From contig NZ_JAQTHW010000002.1 in NCBI RefSeq assembly GCF_029433395.1, forward strand, positions 434,001-498,000: a stretch of 64,000 nucleotides of DNA, given 5' to 3'. Every line of letters begins with the position of its first letter. Within the stretch, counting starts at the first letter, position 1. The notes under the pieces were generated by a model, which was given only the letters and a program-made list of their open reading frames with translations, made no database searches and had not been told where the DNA came from. The stretch is from Bifidobacterium sp. ESL0763. GTDB lineage: Bacteria > Actinomycetota > Actinomycetes > Actinomycetales > Bifidobacteriaceae. Of the stretch, positions 61,881 through 64,000 are shown one piece after another. A program made the translations under genes and the position numbers.

Positions 61881-62291
61881 ATGCCGCGCCCGGGCCGCCG
61901 CCGTCGCCAGCATACCTGGCAGCGCGACGCCGTGCTCAAGGCGCTTTCCAGCTGTGAGGATTTCGTCTCCGCGCAGGACCTGCACCGCCGGCTCAGTGAT
62001 GAGGGGCAGGGCATCGGGCTCTCCACGGTCTACCGCCAGCTCAACGCGCTCGCCGACGACGGCCAGGCCGACACCATCCACCTGAACGACCAGCAGATGT
62101 TCCGCATATGCAAGGACGGCGAGCACCACCATCACCTCGTGTGCGCCAATTGCGGCAAGACCATCGAGATCGAGCCGCCGGAACAGTGGGTGCGATCCAT
62201 CGCCGATAGGCACGGCTTCACCGTCATCTCCCACACCCTCGAGGTCTTCGGGCTGTGCCCCGACTGCCAGCGAGACGCCGAAAGCCGGTGA
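61881..62291 (+). CDS. Fur-family metal-responsive regulator
   Basis: A 136-residue Fur/Zur/PerR-type repressor. The N-terminal winged helix (TWQRDAVLKALSSCEDFVSA, GIGLSTVYRQLNALADDGQ) reads DNA. The C-terminal part binds metal through KDGEHHHHLVCANCGKTIEI and LCPDCQRD, giving the two structural CxxC pairs and the regulatory histidines. Whether it senses Zn, Fe or peroxide cannot be decided from this. ATG at 61881 has GGAAGAG seven bases upstream; in-frame GTG codons at 61842 and 61848 behind GGGAGG are possible starts. Confidence 0.9.
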   Translation: MPRPGRRRRQHTWQRDAVLKALSSCEDFVSAQDLHRRLSDEGQGIGLSTVYRQLNALADDGQADTIHLNDQQMFRICKDGEHHHHLVCANCGKTIEIEPPEQWVRSIADRHGFTVISHTLEVFGLCPDCQRDAESR

Positions 62292-62403
62292 GGGCGGACT
62301 CCATCCGATCGGAATCTCTTGAATACAGAGGGGGTCGGGCTGAATCTCGTGTGACACGATGATTCGGCCCGACCCTTTGGTGATATCTGGTCGGAAGGCT
62401 GGC

Positions 62404-64000
62404 TCAGCGCTTCGACTTGGAATTGGCGGTCATGGTCTTCAGAATCTCGACGACCTGCGCCGGCTTGAGCTCCGGCACGTAGGCGTTGACCACCGCGATG
62501 CCGATCTGGGCGAGCTTCGCCGAATCCGGATAGCAGATGTAGATCGGCGCGGGCGTGGGCTGGAACTTCTTCTTGAAGAAGAACAGCGACTTGAAGGCGT
62601 AGGCCGGTTCGAGGATGTCGGCGACGATCTGCAGGGCGTGCTCGATGATCTCCGTTCCCGAGGGCGAGGAGGACTCCGTGGTCGAAGACGAGGCGGCGGT
62701 CTGCGGTTGCTGCGAGGCCTTGCCGGTTGCTCCGGTAGCACCGTTCGCATTGGCCGCATCTGTTGCGTTCGCTTGTCCGGCTGGTGTGCCCTGCGCGACC
62801 TGTGCGTGTTGCGTCGCTGTGGCCTTTGCCTCGTCCGCCGGCTTGGATTTCGCATCCTTCTGAGCCTCGGCGCCGGTCTTCGTCTTGTCGCGGCCAACAC
62901 CCATGCCTGCCAGGGGCGCGGCGGAGAGGCTCATGAAGTCGACGGCGTCGGCCGGGTCCTCCTGGCCCTGGTCGCGCAGGCGCTCGGCCATGCGGGCGAT
63001 GAGGAACTCCATGGTGCCGTTGGGGCTGTCGGTGCGATGGCGCATGAAATCGAGCGTCCAGCCCACCACGCGTCCGTCACGGTAGGTCGGCAGCCAGCTG
63101 GTGACGCCCAGCACCTTGCCCTCGGAGTCCTTGGCGTAGAGTAGCGCCACGCGCTCGTCGCGCAGCTCCTCGACGCCGCCGAGCGTGAACTTCATCTCGG
63201 GCAGGGCCTTGAGCTGCGCCCACTGCTCCGAGATCTCCACGATCTGCTGGTCGATCTCGAAGCCCGCCTGGTTGTAGGTGGTGAGCACATCGGTGATTCC
63301 GTCGCGCTTGGCCTTGTTGATGGCGGTGCGGATGTCCTGCCATTTCTTGCCGCGCGTGGCCCACTTGTTGGGGTCGATCACCATCTCGGTGCCCACCTGG
63401 ATGGACGACCATCCCAGCGACTCGAGCTCCTCGCGCTGGTCGTCGTGCACCGCGTAGAAGGAGGGCGACCAGCCCTTGCTCTCGCAGAAGCGCATGAACT
63501 CGCGCATGGCCTGCACGTATTCGCCGGGGTCGCCGAACGGGCCGGTGACGGTCAGCGCGATGCCGTGCAGCACGCGGTAGGCGATGCCGGTGCGGCCGGT
63601 GGAGGAGAACCAGTAGTGGTTGCCCTCCCACGTGGTCATGAAGCTCATGGACTCGCCTCCGCGGCGGATCAGCTCGCCGGCCTGCACACGCCCGCGCTCG
63701 TCGGCGGTGACCTTGTCGCGGAACCAGAGCACGAAGACGATGAGCACGGTGAGCCAGAAGACGACGGTGAGCCCCTCGCTGACCCAGGTGGCGGTGATCG
63801 TCTGCGGGACGATGAGGGCGGTCTTCCTGCCACCGAAGCCGGTGGGCAGCAGGCGCCGCATCATGTCGAGCAGCAGCAGCTTGACGCCCGGACGCGGGCG
63901 GAAGGAGGCGGGGGAGGCCAGCGCGTAGCTCATGTAGCCGGCGCCGGTGAGCACGAGCATGCCGAGGATGGCGGTGATGCCGCCGGCCACCTGGCGCCTG
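62404..64000 (-). CDS. DUF2156 / MprF-like lysyltransferase-domain membrane protein (5' end outside window)
   Basis: The frame is open to the right window edge, so the N-terminus is missing. Visible parts: membrane helices (ITAILGMLVLTGAGYMSYAL and a second near ATWVSEGLTVVFWLTVLIVF), then a DUF2156/LPG-synthase C-terminal acyltransferase-fold domain (RGGESMSFMTTWEGNHYWFS, FYAVHDDQREELESLGW, GTEMVIDPNKWATRGKKWQD, GWTLDFMRHRTDSPNGTMEF). An Ala/Thr/Lys-rich linker and a final conserved segment (EHALQIVADILEPAYAFKSL) end the protein. MprF-type enzymes add amino acids to phosphatidylglycerol; that role is inferred. Convergent with the Fur-family gene. Confidence 0.83.
   Translation of the reverse strand, partial: RRQVAGGITAILGMLVLTGAGYMSYALASPASFRPRPGVKLLLLDMMRRLLPTGFGGRKTALIVPQTITATWVSEGLTVVFWLTVLIVFVLWFRDKVTADERGRVQAGELIRRGGESMSFMTTWEGNHYWFSSTGRTGIAYRVLHGIALTVTGPFGDPGEYVQAMREFMRFCESKGWSPSFYAVHDDQREELESLGWSSIQVGTEMVIDPNKWATRGKKWQDIRTAINKAKRDGITDVLTTYNQAGFEIDQQIVEISEQWAQLKALPEMKFTLGGVEELRDERVALLYAKDSEGKVLGVTSWLPTYRDGRVVGWTLDFMRHRTDSPNGTMEFLIARMAERLRDQGQEDPADAVDFMSLSAAPLAGMGVGRDKTKTGAEAQKDAKSKPADEAKATATQHAQVAQGTPAGQANATDAANANGATGATGKASQQPQTAASSSTTESSSPSGTEIIEHALQIVADILEPAYAFKSLFFFKKKFQPTPAPIYICYPDSAKLAQIGIAVVNAYVPELKPAQVVEILKTMTANSKSKR

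Overview
The window is high-GC DNA from an actinobacterium, almost certainly a Bifidobacterium. The reasons are the gene set and order (gltA–dapD, prfB–ftsE–ftsX–CHAP–smpB, alr–dgt–dnaG), a type-2 isoleucyl-tRNA synthetase behind an actinobacterial-style T-box leader, an lpg-synthase-like (DUF2156) membrane protein, luxS, and several leaderless-looking starts. No rRNA, plasmid, phage or insertion sequence was recognised. Assignments rest on reading motifs by eye, not on database searches.

Layout. 1–4.4 kb: end of citrate synthase (cut by the window edge), dapD, and a large DUF285/BspA-like wall protein. 4.5–10.3 kb: a cell-division/translation block (small membrane protein, prfB, ftsE, ftsX, a secreted CHAP hydrolase probably activated by FtsEX, smpB). 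10.3–13.8 kb: a polar amino-acid ABC importer. 13.8–17.1 kb: glmS flanked on both sides by copies of a 30-bp-stem hairpin repeat, then a pseudouridine synthase. 17.1–25 kb: an orphan sugar-binding lipoprotein, coaX, and a five-gene peptide ABC importer. 25–34 kb: a 2-hydroxyacid dehydrogenase, a RelB/PIN toxin–antitoxin pair, pncA, recQ, T-box + ileS, tRNA-Arg(ACG). 34.4–37.2 kb: a DsbA-like protein and a TraX-like membrane protein.

37.15–50.44 kb is a complete type I-G (formerly I-U) CRISPR–Cas locus of visibly lower GC: csb1, csb2, helicase–HD cas3, a Cas8-like gene, cas4-cas1 fusion, cas2, leader and about 51 repeats. The distal half of the array is old and decayed, and contains duplicated spacer blocks. 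Between the TraX gene and csb1 there is an unannotated module that looks like a CRISPR-regulated toxin–antitoxin (CreTA-type) unit: a 25-codon mini-gene with a strong Shine–Dalgarno, followed by two degenerate CRISPR repeats enclosing a pseudo-spacer that matches the mini-gene's own promoter (16 of the first 20 positions, across the -35 element). This is the most interesting signal in the window: a small addiction unit that would be silenced by the Cascade-type complex and so would protect the cas genes from loss.

50.4–57 kb: luxS, a GNAT acetyltransferase, alr, dgt, dnaG. 57–64 kb: a SLC13/ArsB-type transporter preceded by three overlapping mini-ORFs, a Schlafen-related ATPase-domain regulator, a hicAB pair whose hicA is frameshifted, tRNA-Arg(TCT), a YhbY-type RNA-binding protein, a Fur-family regulator, and a DUF2156/MprF-like membrane protein cut by the window end.
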